Source: Hysterangium stoloniferum (lineage: Eukaryota > Basidiomycota > Agaricomycetes > Hysterangiales > Hysterangiaceae). From it: a DNA stretch of 64,000 bases. Under the pieces are notes generated by a model. The model made no database searches. It was not told the origin of the DNA and saw only the letters and a program-made list of their open reading frames with translations. Location: assembly GCA_015178975.1 (NCBI GenBank), contig WHVD01000015.1, forward strand, positions 372,001 to 436,000, written 5' to 3'. Positions within the stretch are counted from its first letter, which is position 1, and each line of letters opens with the position of its first letter. Below, piece after piece: positions 34,207-42,796 of this stretch. The translations under genes and the position numbers were made by a program.

Positions 34207-35280
34207 TTAAGCGAGACGAAGGTCCAGCGGGCCGGGAGGTTGAGTGTTAGGAACGGCCCAATGAAGCCTGGCAGAGAGGTTGAGTACACGTGTACAGGAG
34301 GACTCGATGTAAAGTTTGTAGGCGTCGCTGCGCCAACGCCCCAACAATTGGATTTCATAGTCGGTGAACCCTGCTTCAGCAGCGGAGGAAGCCGCACCTC
34401 TACGAAAGGAGTGACCTGCAAAGGAGGCAGAATTGAAACCGGCAGTTTGGAGGAGGGATTTGAGAGAAGACACGAAGAGTGAGTACTGGAGGGGGGACCC
34501 ATCGCTGTTGCAAAACAGCGGTGAATTGGGAGAGCGTGGATCCACAGTGAAGAGGTATTTGAGGGCCTGCACCGCACAAGTGGTGGCGGCTACTGCCGCA
34601 ACGTAAGTGGTGACGCCTTTCCGAAAGGGGTCAGTTTTAGAGGCAGGAAAAGTGATAGTAATATGAGAGGGCTCCTCGAAATTAGGAAAGAATGAAATGG
34701 CATCCCTGGTCAAGTGAGCCGAAGGATCGAAGGCCTGAAATTTGTTCCCTTTGATGGTAAATTCCCCGCAGCGTAAAAATCCTGCGAATGCTAGCTTAAT
34801 GGCTGCGTCGATTGTAGCAGCGAAAAGTGATGAGTGTGGGAAAGAGAAAGTAATGAGGTGTCGAAGAATAGGAAGGGTTATTGGTGCCATGGGATGGCGG
34901 GCACGCTCACCAAAGTAGCGCTTGATGCCTCTGATGACCCTTTGGATGAGGGGAGCTTCGACGGCCTCGAAAGTGAGATCTGCGTCGATGTGGAGTGACT
35001 TGACATGTCCAAGATATGCCTTGATTGTCGATGCTTTGAGCTGTCTTGTGAGCCCGAGATGAGCAACCCATTCGACGATGGCGTTCTTGCTGGCGGGGAG
35101 GAAAGAACGGTCCTGGTTGAGGAGATGGGGTCGGAGGGTGATGAAGTCGATGAAGGACCGTTGCCCTGTGCTATATGTTTTCCGAGTGCTGTTGGCGAGG
35201 CCATACCAGAGGAAAAAGGCGACTGGTGGGGAGAGGTGAGCATTCGTCTGATACCAACGAGCAGGGGGTTGTTCGAGCAA
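34207..35280 (-). CDS. Tyrosine recombinase (YR) of the retrotransposon
   Basis: About 357 residues. The N-terminal core-binding part reads STRKTYSTGQRSFIDFI and VAHLGLTRQLKASTIKAYL. The catalytic part shows FLRCGEFTIKG (first Arg), then AGHSFRRGAASSAAEAG (HxxR), LLGRWRSDAYKLYI (Trp and the Tyr nucleophile), and the stop at 34209-34207. All of the R-H-R-W-Y set is present, so the enzyme looks active. The frame has no ATG: a TAA precedes TTG 35280 by two codons. It is therefore likely reached by a -1 shift from the RT frame or by splicing. The ORF overlaps the RT ORF by 403 nt. Confidence 0.87.
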   Translation of the reverse strand: MLEQPPARWYQTNAHLSPPVAFFLWYGLANSTRKTYSTGQRSFIDFITLRPHLLNQDRSFLPASKNAIVEWVAHLGLTRQLKASTIKAYLGHVKSLHIDADLTFEAVEAPLIQRVIRGIKRYFGERARHPMAPITLPILRHLITFSFPHSSLFAATIDAAIKLAFAGFLRCGEFTIKGNKFQAFDPSAHLTRDAISFFPNFEEPSHITITFPASKTDPFRKGVTTYVAAVAATTCAVQALKYLFTVDPRSPNSPLFCNSDGSPLQYSLFVSSLKSLLQTAGFNSASFAGHSFRRGAASSAAEAGFTDYEIQLLGRWRSDAYKLYIESSCTRVLNLSARLHWAVPNTQPPGPLDLRLA

Positions 35281-37007
35281 TTCTGTTTATGCAAGGAAGG
35301 TTTAAGAGTAAATAAGCGTGCATATTGAAAACGAGAGGCAGAGTCAGCGAGGGCATTCATATGAGAAGAAAGCCAAGAGGAAGAAAAAGAGAATCTTAGA
35401 AACGATGCTAGCATGACAATATTGCGGACAATGGACATTGTGAAACGGGCGCGGGTGGTTTCTTTTGTAAGTGAAGCGACAATAGCGGAATTGTCGACGT
35501 GAAAAATAATATGGTGGCCAGACCAAAGAGTACCCCAGCGGGTAATAGCTTGCAGAACGGCGTATATTTCCTTGAATTGGATGTCCCGATCTCGAAAGCG
35601 GCGGGGTATTCGAGAGGCAAACCACTGGTTACCGAAAATGCCACCAATACCTTTGCGACCACTAGCATCAGTAAATACGTGCAGTGTTGGGATTGAGGGC
35701 TGGATGATAGTGATGCCATTCCAGGCGTGAGAGAAAGCGTGCCACCACCGGATATCTGCACGGGCATAGGCAGGCATGTGGCGGTGGGAGAATGGGGAAG
35801 GGAAGGTCATGGAGAAGTCAATAAGACGTCGGATAAATGCCCGAGCATGGGGGATTACTTGCGCAGAAAAATGTAGGAAACCAACCAATTCTTGAATTTG
35901 CTTTAATGTAAAAGTATGGGCAGCAAGTGCTGCATTGAGGATGCTGCGGAGATACGTGAGTTTGTCAATTGGTAAGCGAGCTTCCATGGCGATGGTATCA
36001 ATTTCGAGGCCAAGATATTCTAATTTTGTGCATGGCCGAATGGTTTTTTCGTGTTGAAAGGAGAGGCCAAGCTGGTGTCCAAGGGCTTGGCACCAGTCAA
36101 TGGCAGCATGAGCAGTGTGCAGTGAAGTGCTTGGAGGAAAGATTGGCAAGAAATCATCCAAATAGTGGCAAAGAGCAGCTGGAATGTGGCGCACAATGAT
36201 CCAGTGTAATGCTTCAGCGAAGAGGTTGAAGATATAAGGCGCGGAACGCAGCCCGAAAACGAGTACTATTGCATAATAGAATTTAGATGCCCAATGGAAA
36301 CCAAGGAGGCGCCATTGTGATGGAGCTACGGGGATATGATGGAAAGCTTCCTTAAGGTCGAGTTTGGCTAGCAGGGTGCCAGGGCCAAATGTCCGAATCG
36401 CTTGGAGGGCAGCCATGAAGGGTTCATAAATGATGGAGGCTTCTGAATCAGGAATCCCGTCATTGACAGATGATGACGTTGGCCAAGATAAATGGTTGAT
36501 AAGTCGTCGTTTGGAGCTTCGTTTACGTGTAGCGAGGCCTAGAGGAGAGCAGCGAAAATTTGGCAGCGGAGGGGTGGGGAACGGGCCCACAGCGTGTGAA
36601 TGTGATAGGAGCTTATTAATAGTGGAAGATACTTCCTCCGGATGCTCAAATGCGGATGCTAAGTTTTTACAATGTTGCTCATGATCATTGCCAGTGAAGC
36701 CAATGACGGCCCCATGTTTTATTATGTGCAGTAATGACATGACAAAGGTGCGATCAGGGTAGTCCCGAAGATGGAACTCCCAGGCATCTAAATTCAGCGG
36801 GGATGAAACAATGGGAAGAGTGTGGGGGGAGATGGGTGGAATGTTGCAACGGGGGTCAGTATTAGGGCGGAGAGGAGGAAGGGGACCGGGGGAAAAAAGA
36901 TCAGGGAAGGGGAGAGGAGGCAGAGACGAGTGAGCTATGGACCAAGTGACCGGAGATAAGCCTTTGGGGCTACAGTGGGGAGACGGCGAGGGTAATCTCC
37001 TCACCAA
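34878..37007 (-). CDS. Reverse transcriptase - RNase H of the YR retrotransposon
   Basis: About 710 residues without ATG, opening from the gag TAG in the same frame. RT blocks are LAKLDLKEAFHHIPVAP (catalytic Asp), VFGLRSAPYIFN, CHYLDDFLPIF (the DD pair) and LEYLGLEIDT. RNase H follows: LHVFTDASGRKGIGGI (first Asp), KEIYAVLQAITRW (Glu), FHVDNSAIVASL (Asp) and LADSASR (last Asp). No in-frame stop interrupts it. The last 134 codons overlap the recombinase ORF in another frame and have no recognisable domain, so translation probably shifts frame near 35280. This is the DIRS/Ngaro RT lineage rather than Gypsy. Confidence 0.87.
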   Translation of the reverse strand: MVRRLPSPSPHCSPKGLSPVTWSIAHSSLPPLPFPDLFSPGPLPPLRPNTDPRCNIPPISPHTLPIVSSPLNLDAWEFHLRDYPDRTFVMSLLHIIKHGAVIGFTGNDHEQHCKNLASAFEHPEEVSSTINKLLSHSHAVGPFPTPPLPNFRCSPLGLATRKRSSKRRLINHLSWPTSSSVNDGIPDSEASIIYEPFMAALQAIRTFGPGTLLAKLDLKEAFHHIPVAPSQWRLLGFHWASKFYYAIVLVFGLRSAPYIFNLFAEALHWIIVRHIPAALCHYLDDFLPIFPPSTSLHTAHAAIDWCQALGHQLGLSFQHEKTIRPCTKLEYLGLEIDTIAMEARLPIDKLTYLRSILNAALAAHTFTLKQIQELVGFLHFSAQVIPHARAFIRRLIDFSMTFPSPFSHRHMPAYARADIRWWHAFSHAWNGITIIQPSIPTLHVFTDASGRKGIGGIFGNQWFASRIPRRFRDRDIQFKEIYAVLQAITRWGTLWSGHHIIFHVDNSAIVASLTKETTRARFTMSIVRNIVMLASFLRFSFSSSWLSSHMNALADSASRFQYARLFTLKPSLHKQNCSNNPLLVGIRRMLTSPHQSPFSSGMASPTALGKHIAQGNGPSSTSSPSDPISSTRTVLSSPPARTPSSNGLLISGSQDSSKHRQSRHILDMSSHSTSTQISLSRPSKLPSSKGSSEASSATLVSVPAIPWHQ

Positions 37008-37016
37008 GCCATGACC

Positions 37017-38087
37017 CTAAGCGGATTTCTTTGTGGGACAAGAAATAGCCCCATGTTCGGTGCTATCGCACAGCCTGCATTTGTGGATGCGGTAGCACTT
37101 CTCTCGTGAACATTTCCGGTAGTTGAAGTCTAGGCAATGCGTGTTTTTGGAAGACTCACTTCCGGTATGAGTTGCTGCAGATTTTGCAGGGCGGACACGG
37201 GGGTGGCCGACAAGATATTGCCCTTGGAGATAAGAGTCGAGATCGCCCCAATGGGAGAAATCGCCCCGAGCCATTTCGGCCAGACGTTTGGAATGAAATG
37301 CGAAGTGATAGTTCAGGAGAGCCATCCAATCATATTCCAAATACCACGAGCAAAGCAGTGACAGATAACTGGAAGTGCTGAGGATAAAATTTGTAACGGC
37401 GGGGGATGGAGGGCCTGAAAGCACATGGGCGTGGAGTATGCCGAAATAACGGGAAAGAGGGTAGTAAAACGATTCGAAATTAGGAAAATCCTTTGTGGAC
37501 GATCGTTCAGCCTGCACGTAAACGCCATCCCGAAATTCGTAGGTAGGTTTTTGTGGTTTAGAATGAATGCGCACATCCAACTTTGTAAGTTGGATGGGCC
37601 GAAAGGAGTGCCGAATGATTGCCAGCAGCATCGTTTCCTCGATTTCGGGGAAAAGGGAAGTCAAGGAAGAGGACGCACCGGAGCCCAAAGTCCCAGGGGG
37701 AGGCAGGAACCCTGTGGCGGCCGAAGGCGGAGGTATGGGTTGGAAAGCGAAAGGAGCCTGCGGGGGCACCACAAGGGTAGGATGAATTGTTGGAGGATAA
37801 TGGCCAGGATAGGGCAGGGGGGCATGAGGCGGTGGCCCAGCGGTTGAGTGCTGCTGCTGCTCTTGCTGCCGCTGGAGGGCTGCGACGCTGGCGGCTAAGT
37901 TGTGAATAAAGGCCAGAAGCTGCGAGTTGGAAAATGGGGGTAATGCCGCTGAAGGCGCTGGCTGCTGGTCGGTTGATGGAGGTAATGTAGCAATTGGCGA
38001 TAGCGGCGGGGCTGGCATCTCGTCGGGAGCAGGCGCAATGCCCGTAGAATGGTGTGGATCAGAGCCTGAGGGAAGATTATTAGACAT
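37017..38087 (-). CDS. Gag-like ORF1 with CCHC zinc knuckle
   Basis: ATG 38087 opens a 356-residue ORF ending in TAG at 37019-37017. The N-terminal third is Pro/Ala/Gln-rich (APPLSPIATLPP, RQQEQQQHS). The middle holds a structured region (LDVRIHSKPQKPTYEFRDGV, SLLCSWYLEYDWMALLNYHF). The C-terminus has two Cys clusters; the last, CRLCDSTEHGAISC, fits the CX2CX4HX4C nucleic-acid-binding knuckle of retroelement nucleocapsids. RT/RNase H continues in the same frame right after the single TAG. It should package element RNA in virus-like particles. Confidence 0.82.
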   Translation of the reverse strand: MSNNLPSGSDPHHSTGIAPAPDEMPAPPLSPIATLPPSTDQQPAPSAALPPFSNSQLLAFIHNLAASVAALQRQQEQQQHSTAGPPPHAPLPYPGHYPPTIHPTLVVPPQAPFAFQPIPPPSAATGFLPPPGTLGSGASSSLTSLFPEIEETMLLAIIRHSFRPIQLTKLDVRIHSKPQKPTYEFRDGVYVQAERSSTKDFPNFESFYYPLSRYFGILHAHVLSGPPSPAVTNFILSTSSYLSLLCSWYLEYDWMALLNYHFAFHSKRLAEMARGDFSHWGDLDSYLQGQYLVGHPRVRPAKSAATHTGSESSKNTHCLDFNYRKCSREKCYRIHKCRLCDSTEHGAISCPTKKSA

Positions 38088-38191
38088 CGTCGATCGTGAT
38101 CTAGGGAATAAGAAAAACGGAAATCAGAGCCAGCGAATGGGTCGGACTTCGCAATGCGTGTGACGAAGATCGTCTGTGAGGTGTGCGAGTA

Positions 38192-38422
38192 GTAAAAGTT
38201 TTGAGCGGAACTCGAAGTCTTTGAAGACGATCGAGTGCGGAATTGAGACGGGACGAGATGGAGAGGTATGTACTATGGAATGCACTATATATGGCCTAAG
38301 GACAATAGGAGAGAACAAAGAGGAAAATAGAGTGGGGAGAACAAAGAAATAATGCGTAGCATTGTTTGCTAATGTCACGTGCCTCCTTCAGAGAAAATGG
38401 ACAAACTAATTTGTCCAAACCA
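38192..38422 (-). repeat. Split direct repeat A1
   Basis: 231 bp, matching A2 (33870-34100) at every base I compared. Its outer end carries the hairpin TGGACAAA-CTAA-TTTGTCCA (38398-38417). It is the 5' end of the element in the coding orientation. Confidence 0.9.
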
Positions 38423-38887
38423 ACCTCCCCCGATTTATAAACACGCTTTGAACTCGGCTTCGATGTATAGCAGTTAAGCGATTATTACAGCATGTATGAA
38501 GATTTCATTAACCTTGGCATCGAAAGCGGGAACTATGAGGACCGGAGCATTCCCACAGGCATTGAAGATTTCACATGTGCAGTGCCGTCACACTTGATCG
38601 TACATGGCTGCTTTTGTAGGTGTTGAGGCCCCAAGGCGCGCAGGATCGATCCATTTACTATCTATCTACTTGTTGCCAATAGTCGCCACTCACCGAGATC
38701 TCCTACGGACATATCAAAGGGAACTTAGAAAAGCGATGGCCGGCTGTAGGTCTTAGATATATCACTAAGAGCGGCTGGAGGTGCGGTATTCTTTATGACT
38801 GCACATAAAACCAGACATTACACAACAATGGGAAACCAGTTTGTTCATTCTCCATCTCCTAACGTATTCTTTCTGGTAAGAATATTA
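38423..38887. other. Flank between retrotransposon and GST gene
   Basis: 465 bp, the 3' flank of the GST gene. I see no ORF with support. Confidence 0.4.
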
Positions 38888-39882
38888 TCAAGGAAGATGT
38901 GCTCCACCCAGTTGAAATCTATTATCCGGCCTAATATTCCAAGCGCTGCAGCCGTCCCTCAGTTTCTTCCACCTCCCATTGTCCCAATGCTCAACTTTCT
39001 GCTTCCACTCGTCCGGCGCCGTGAGAACCAATTGCTCTAGCATGGCAAGCAATATAAAATCCGCGAATGTTACTTGGGCACCAAGAATGAAAGTGCTTTC
39101 AGGGCCATTTTTATCTTGGTGAGCAGCCAGGTCAGAGAACCCTATAGATGTCGAATGGCTTTAGCAATGCCATCAAATATGGTTTCGACTCACGTTTCTG
39201 CAATACCGTCCAGGAGTGGTCCCATTTCTCAGATCCTCTGGGGCATAACTCCTCAATCTTCGCGCCGTAGGTGGCTTCCACCTGTTTTCGGGAATACCTA
39301 TTAAAAGAACATCGTTGAGTGCGAGGATTGAATACACGCAGCAACAAACACGGGACATACGTGGCACTTTCGTCATTCAGCCACAGAACTGCCACAGACA
39401 TTGATATCAGCCTGATGTGTGCTGCGATTTTCGTATTGGCATAATCAAGGAAAAGGGATTGCAACGCTTTCGTCCCGTCGGGGAACAACAGTCCAGGTGC
39501 AGGATAGTGCCTGTCGAGATGTTCTGCAATTTTCCAGGAATCGGATATAACGGTTGCTTCACCCTTTGGCGTACGGTGGATAGGGTCCGATATAACTGGT
39601 ATGGTGAAGAATGGGGAGCCGTCAGGTCTCGAGCCTGTCGGTGCTGCGCCAATGCGACGCATTGTAGGCTCCATCTCGGGATATTCTAGCCATACGGTTT
39701 GAAATTCCACGCCTTTGAAGCTGAGAGCGTATCTAGGTGTAAATGGTGTTGGTTGACGATCCCGGCCACGCAAATACGACTTGGGTGGCCCACCTGGCCT
39801 TCAAGCCCATCATATTCCATCCCGCAGGGTCACCTTTACGGGTTGCCATATCATACAAAGTAATAATTGAGTTGGTGGACAT
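38888..39882 (-). CDS. Glutathione S-transferase, fungal etherase-like (GSTFuA/GTE-type)
   Basis: Cytosolic GST with a thioredoxin-like N-domain and a helical C-domain. ATG 39882 gives MSTNSIITLYDMATRKGDP, the usual beta-1/active-site start. A short intron joins GLKA to RYALSFKGVEFQTVWLEYP. GSPFFTIPVISDP carries the cis-Pro, and ISDSWKIAEHLDRHYP is the Asp/Ser glutathione-binding helix typical of lignin-ether-cleaving-related fungal GSTs. Later exons give QVEATYGAKIEELCPRG and FILGAQVTFADFILLAMLE, the C-terminal ADF motif. The stop TGA is at 38890-38888. Length is about 255 residues. Substrate is not shown by sequence. Confidence 0.82.
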
Positions 39883-40293
39883 GCTGTCAACGTGTTTAGT
39901 CGCCCGGAAAAGGACACCTCCCAGTGTCCTGTTTATGCGATCTTCGACTCAATTTCAAATGTGGTTGGGGTACACTGTGTCTGCACGTCTTACAAACGTA
40001 TTTCACACGGAGCCAAACTCAACAGCTGGCGTGGAGATGCGCTGCCAGGGACCCCTTTTGAGGATGATGAGATTGCTAAGCTGACAGGTGATGGCTTGCA
40101 TGCCGCTGATCGTGGCCCGATAACCTGCTCTGTGTCCATAAATGGTCAATTTCATTCTTTTTCGACAAGTCAAAGCAACACAAATACAATGACAACTCTG
40201 GTCCAGAAAACCAATGTCATCGACTCTAACAAAGCAAAGCCACATGCGCCCACAAAGCCTTTGTCGCAAAAATTCTGCCCTCTCTGTCGATAC
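39883..40293. other. GST promoter region
   Basis: 411 bp between the GST start and the stop of the Zn2Cys6 gene. The plus ORF starting at 39892 runs through it without domain or homologue and is treated as chance. Confidence 0.45.
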
Positions 40294-41025
40294 TTAGACA
40301 TCATCTCCTTCCAGCTCGTTTAAGTCCACCTCACGCGCGTCCCTCTGGCTCGTCGTCGAGTCTGATTCTTCATCGCGACTGATAACAGCATCATGGCACA
40401 TCCGCCGTAACAGTGTCGTCGCGACATTTGTATGATCCGCCTGATGCTCGTACGCTTGTCGTAACAACCTCACTTCATGAACAAGCTCCTTCAAGATATC
40501 ACTGAGTGGCTGCGAATCCTCTCCCCCGATGCTCTGTCGCATCTTCTTTGCAGGACTCCGATTGCTATGATCAGCATCTGCCCGCTTCCGCTTTCTTATC
40601 ACTCTTTCTTCGCCGGGCATGAGACATGCCGCTCTCGCGTTATAACAGTTACTGCACGATCTCAATTTCGTAGTATCTCCTACCCGGAAAATACAATGAT
40701 CGTTTTTTTCTATGCATCGCACACACTTCAACGTTTTTGCACTGTTTTTCTCCACCTTTGGAGTTTTTTCTTCTTGGGTGGAAGTGGTCCGCTGCTGCTC
40801 GGTTTGGGCGACAGGTGTAATAGATTTACGAGCAGCCTCCTCATGCTATCCAAATATCACATGTAATTAGCCTCTTATTATTGCGCTGTACAGCACCGAG
40901 AATAAACGCACATTGCTTTCAAGCGCACTGTTGTCCGACGCGCTCATTATTTCCCGACTCTTCAACAGAGCTCGTTCTATCTCTGCCGTGAACGCAATGA
41001 TATCTTCCTGACTAGGGAGAGACAT
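40294..41025 (-). CDS. Small Zn2Cys6-type nuclear protein
   Basis: Two exons, 41025-40912 and 40845-40294, give 221 residues. The first exon is a helix (PSQEDIIAFTAEIERALLK). The second has a Cys cluster, KCVRCIEKNDHCIF, then 12 residues, then CSNCYNARAACLMPG. The spacing is CX2CX6CX12CX2CX6C, which fits the fungal Zn(II)2Cys6 binuclear cluster. A basic patch (RVIRKRKRADAD) and a predicted coiled coil (LKELVHEVRLLRQAYEHQ) follow, as in dimeric regulators. There is no large activation or middle-homology domain, so it may be a minimal DNA-binding regulator. Such short versions are common in Agaricomycetes, to my knowledge without known targets. Confidence 0.65.
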
Positions 41026-42796
41026 GATAAAGCAGAGAGACAGGTGATTTAGATATTGAAGGTTGCTGTGAGGCGGATGTCCCCAATCCACAGCTCGTGC
41101 TCCGTTTTTTTCTGACGGCTTCATATTCCGCCAATTATATAGACATTATACGTAAAGGTGAGATACAATCGGGAAAAATTACGAGATAACTATTATTAAT
41201 AAATGCTAACACATAACATAATAATATTACAGTCGAACCCCTTAATCCGAGGCGTTACCAAAAACGCAGAACTGGAGTTTGTCAATTCCATAAATTCCCT
41301 TTGAATTCCGCGAGGCTTAATTTCAGTCCTTGCTGGGACGGACATGCTATTTCGGAAAATGATGAGGAGAGGGTTATCAACATAGTATGTATATTCTAGT
41401 TGGTTGTCGCGCTGAAGCAAGCCGGCCACGGCCCTAGATTGTCCTAGGGGACGCGAAAATATTTATTCTTTTCGAGATCAGCCAGGGTGAGCCATACAAT
41501 CCTTGCTTTCGCCCTTCTCTAAAAAACAAGAAGATTACCCAGAGCTTGTTGAGCGAGCGGCGGCAGTGCTTTGGTTGCCGTTTCATTATATACTAATCGA
41601 GACCAATATTGTTTAAAATTTTATAAAGTGATGAAAGCTTACTCCATTTAATGGGTTTAATAAATACAACCGTTGAGAAATCATTTTCTCTCGCGTCAAA
41701 GCACATATTCGATTCGCAGACTCTCAAGTACGGTTCTCGACGGGGAGGAATGTCCCCGGGCCATGATCCTGATTTTTCAGCGAGACGGGAAAGCGGTTTT
41801 TCGCCCACGCAAGGTCCTCTGCAAATTCTTCGGAATATAATCGAAATAGAGATGAATTCGCCCGAAAGGCAGCGGGCGGCGATAATATCTCTCTGGTGAG
41901 TTGAACCTATCGCGTCCACAAACGGTGTCGGTCTTGCAAACGAAGTTTCAATAGTATTACAGATTCCTGGTCATAGAATGTGTTAGCACGAGGGAACATC
42001 TCACTTGATTCCTTTATCATTTGAGGCCATCTAACGACCAAGGATGTTTTATTGAAACAAAGCAAACCATCCTTGAGTGATGGCTACAAATAGGTCCTTA
42101 CCCCGCGGTTGGGCCGGCCTCTGTTAATCTTTCATACACATGTTTCGACAGAGACTCAGTCCAGAGGGGCATATTTGTCTTATCGTCTTCTAATGGGGAT
42201 GTGGACATTTTAATTTTTCGCCTGAGGGAGAACCAAGGAGGAGCGGATACTATAGGCGACTGATGTCATGGACGCAGATGTTTACGAGACTCAAACTTTT
42301 CTTTGTTAAATGCGACTGGCCTATGTGCATACATGTGCACATAGATCAAACACGTACCGGGAGATATGTGTGCGAAGCGCAGTTCTAGATCATTTGGGTA
42401 TATACAGTTTCATTTATTCACTGGGTGTAAATTGACTTCACTTCTTGGGGAGAGTGGGTTTAGCTCTAATATTTTTTGTGGCGCATTTCCGAGATGAATA
42501 TTGAAGAGTAGTACAGCAAAACTACTCCGCCGCAGTCGCCTGAACTTCGGCGCATCGAATGACAGAAGACTTGGAATCAAACGCTCTGAACTACGGTAGA
42601 TTTAATGAGGGGGAGGGGCACATTGAGAATACAGAGCAGGCAGCTGGTTCACCGATCCCCATCGCTTGACGTGCACCTCTGGTTGTCGAGTAACTGGCCA
42701 TGCTTCCAGTTAAACTATGATATGGGCAACGCAGTAAACACCGCAGATGGAAAGCACGGTCACATGATTGCAGAGCAACTAGCAGGAGATATCTCA
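41026..42796. other. 1.8-kb gene-poor stretch with a palindrome
   Basis: ORFs at 41593-41919 (-), 41651-41899 (+) and 42605-42877 (+) have no recognisable domain. A perfect inverted repeat CTATGTGCA-TACATG-TGCACATAG lies at 42321-42344. It is the promoter side of the Zn2Cys6 gene and the 3' side of DBP8. Confidence 0.45.

Larger units (their letters stand above)
33710..38422 (-). mobile_element. Near-intact Ngaro/PAT-type tyrosine-recombinase retrotransposon
   Basis: Read on the minus strand the 4.7-kb element is A1 (38422-38192), gag, RT/RNase H, YR, B1 (34200-34100), A2 (34100-33870), a 59-nt spacer, and B2 (33810-33710). This split-direct-repeat order (A1-ORFs-B1-A2-B2) is the known layout of PAT and Ngaro elements, which integrate with a tyrosine recombinase instead of a DDE integrase. 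No adenine-methyltransferase domain of the DIRS kind is visible, which favours Ngaro. A1 and A2 (231 bp) and B1 and B2 (101 bp) look identical by eye, so insertion is recent. No target-site duplication is seen at the ends, as expected for YR elements. It sits between the AFG1 promoter and the GST gene. Confidence 0.88.

Noticed and set aside
34057..34482. Plus-strand ORF of 141 residues in the element
   Set aside because: It lies antisense to the recombinase C-terminus and the B1/A2 repeats.
33710..38422. DIRS1-type element with inverted terminal repeats
   Set aside because: The terminal repeats are direct and split, and no methyltransferase domain is visible.
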